From: an uncultured Campylobacterales bacterium | GTDB lineage: Bacteria > Campylobacterota > Campylobacteria > Campylobacterales > Arcobacteraceae | Assembly: GCA_947494995.1 (NCBI GenBank) | Contig: CANLWY010000002.1 | Location: forward strand, 124,001 to 188,000 | DNA length: 64,000 bases | Reading direction: 5' to 3' | Shown here: positions 62,807-64,000 of the stretch, one piece after another | How positions within the stretch are numbered: the stretch's first letter is position 1 | Layout: each line of letters begins with the position of its first letter | Notes under the pieces: model-generated | The model's input: the letters and a program-made list of their open reading frames with translations, nothing else | Told to the model about the DNA's origin: nothing | Database searches by the model: none | Translations under genes and position numbers: made by a program

Positions 62807-64000
62807 TTGATAAGATATTCGATTAGTCCTACTAAGGATATGAGCCTTAGCGAGTTGAGACTTGCTATTTTTAGTTATATATTATCAAAGCAACAAGACG
62901 AAGCTTTGCTAATTAGAATTGATGATATTCAAAAAGAGAATAATATTGAAGGAAAAGAGAAAGAGATTTTAGAAATGTTAAGTCTTTTTTCTATTGATTA
63001 TTTAAATTGTGTTTATCAAAGTGAAAACTTTAAATATCATCAAAAATTAGCAATGCAGTTAATGTCACAAAAGAAAGCATTTGCCTGTTTTTGTTCGGAA
63101 GAAAAACTATCTGAACTTGATGAGTATGATGATTTTTGTTCAACTTTATCAGATGAAACAGTATTAAATTGTAATGCGCCTTTTACTGTTAGAATTAAAA
63201 GACCAGAAAAAAATAAAAAACCTTTTAACTTTGATTCTTTTGTTATTTTAAATCATGAAAAAACACCTGTTCAAACATATGCGAGTGCTGTTGATGATAT
63301 GATTACAAACGTTTCAACTGTTATTTCAAATGAGAATGAATCAGCTTCCGCAAAACAGATTCATGTAAGAAATGCATTAAATTATGATAAGAAAATTGAG
63401 TATATTTCAATTCCTGATATTAATGAAGATAATTCTTCTGTGAAGTGGCTTATAGAAGAAGGTTTCTTGCCAAGTGCAATTGCAAACTATCTTGTTGTTG
63501 TAGGAAATGAAACTCCAAGTGATTTTTTTAGTTTAGAAGAAGCGATTAAATGGTTTGATATTACAAAAATTTCAGAGGATAATTTATCTTTTGATATAAA
63601 AAAATTAAAAACTATAAATAAAAAACATCTTGAAGATATTGATGAAATGAGACTTTCAAAGATTTTGGGTTTTGCAGATTCTGATATAGGAAAACTTGCT
63701 AAACTATTTTTAGAAGAAGCTAATACTATTAATGAAATTAAATCTAAGATATCTCTTTTCTTTGCTTCAAAAACAACTTGTGAAGGTTTTGAAGAAGAGT
63801 TTGAGAAGATAAAAAAATCTCTTAAAACCGCACCTTTTATTAATGATTTTGAAGAATTAAAAAAATACATTACTGAGAAAACTGCTTTAAAAGAAGAAGA
63901 GTTCTCCAAACCATTAAGATATATCTTAACAGGACAAAATAATGGACCTGAACTTTGTAAGATATATCCTTTAATTAAAAACTATTTAGGGGAGATTATA
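62807..64000 (+). CDS. Degenerate glutamyl-tRNA-synthetase-like protein, partial
   Basis: An open frame of at least 398 codons without a stop, running off the window. It starts at TTG with AAGGA seven bases before. The sequence aligns with bacterial GluRS: ISPT...[13 protein letters not shown] at 6-28, LIRIDDIQ, then [16 protein letters not shown], and [20 protein letters not shown] followed by [17 protein letters not shown]. The HIGH region (SPTGxLHIGxAR in active enzymes) reads [12 protein letters not shown], and the KMSKS loop (GKKLSKRHG in active enzymes) is missing: [17 protein letters not shown] stands there (about 203-219). Aminoacylation is very unlikely, yet the frame is intact, so a protein is made. 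Active GluRS genes must lie elsewhere. Confidence 0.78.
   Translation, partial: MIRYSISPTKDMSLSELRLAIFSYILSKQQDEALLIRIDDIQKENNIEGKEKEILEMLSLFSIDYLNCVYQSENFKYHQKLAMQLMSQKKAFACFCSEEKLSELDEYDDFCSTLSDETVLNCNAPFTVRIKRPEKNKKPFNFDSFVILNHEKTPVQTYASAVDDMITNVSTVISNENESASAKQIHVRNALNYDKKIEYISIPDINEDNSSVKWLIEEGFLPSAIANYLVVVGNETPSDFFSLEEAIKWFDITKISEDNLSFDIKKLKTINKKHLEDIDEMRLSKILGFADSDIGKLAKLFLEEANTINEIKSKISLFFASKTTCEGFEEEFEKIKKSLKTAPFINDFEELKKYITEKTALKEEEFSKPLRYILTGQNNGPELCKIYPLIKNYLGEII

Noticed and set aside
63487-63909. Long minus-strand open frame of 140 codons
   Set aside because: It lies antisense to the GluRS-like gene; its Ser/Phe/Leu-rich composition is what the reverse strand of an AT-rich gene gives.
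1-64000. tRNA, rRNA, CRISPR or insertion sequence
   Set aside because: No TTCGA-type T-arm with a matching cloverleaf, no regularly spaced repeats and no transposase motif were seen.

Overview
The window is AT-rich (about 30% G+C by eye), densely coded DNA from a member of the Campylobacterota, most likely an Arcobacter-type organism (Arcobacteraceae). The pointers are HobA encoded between lysC and a short holB, the single recombinase XerH, the futalosine-pathway gene mqnC, a 6S RNA candidate directly upstream of purD, promoters made mostly of a -10 box, and frequent GTG/TTG starts. Most genes point rightwards. No tRNA, rRNA, CRISPR array, transposase or phage gene was found.

Layout. 1-5 kb: a secreted alpha/beta hydrolase, a possible 39-codon gene, a degenerate tandem HD-GYP protein, a periplasmic rhodanese, an EamA permease, and a two-gene cassette of a ribbon-helix-helix-like protein plus an unknown 221-aa protein behind a perfect tandem 12-bp repeat. 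5-13.5 kb: a complete branched-chain amino-acid ABC transporter (livJ-H-M-G-F) followed, after a folded leader, by putA. 13.5-19.5 kb: a small conserved-looking ORF, a long gap holding a pseudoknotted RNA candidate, a TtcA-like protein, DUF523, a hipBA toxin-antitoxin pair with two palindromic operators, aspA, trxC and a 79-aa flagellar D0-like protein. 19.6-24.7 kb: SulP permease, GGDEF protein, phosphatidylserine synthase, Ppx/GppA and a flagellin-like protein. 24.8-34.7 kb: ilvBN, lpxD, ftsK, hpf, der, a second SulP and hemD. 34.7-41.6 kb: 6S RNA candidate, purD, an RDD protein, lptD, a phosphoribosyltransferase-like protein and pnp. 41.8-46.9 kb: the chemotaxis operon cheY-A-R-D-B. 46.9-53.4 kb: a dif-like palindrome and xerH, two unknown proteins, oligopeptidase, prmC, an orphan membrane protein and hemW. 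53.5-64 kb: rppH-lysC-hobA-holB-folP, tyrA, then bamA-mqnC-M16 protease-like and a glutamyl-tRNA-synthetase-like gene that runs off the window.

Most of this is core metabolism, envelope and cell-cycle machinery. Proline and branched-chain amino-acid use (liv, putA) and aspartate deamination (aspA) suggest growth on amino acids. HobA, delta', FtsK and XerH cover replication start, clamp loading and chromosome segregation.

The points most worth a second look are: the GluRS-like gene at the right edge, which lacks both class I synthetase signatures and lies next to an M16 protein lacking its zinc motif; the pseudoknotted RNA candidate at about 13.93-14.14 kb; the folded leader before putA; the dif-like palindrome before xerH; an ftsK whose first membrane helix appears to start at an ATA codon; the RHH/221-aa cassette with its repeat; and GFFD-type repeats in the CheA linker.
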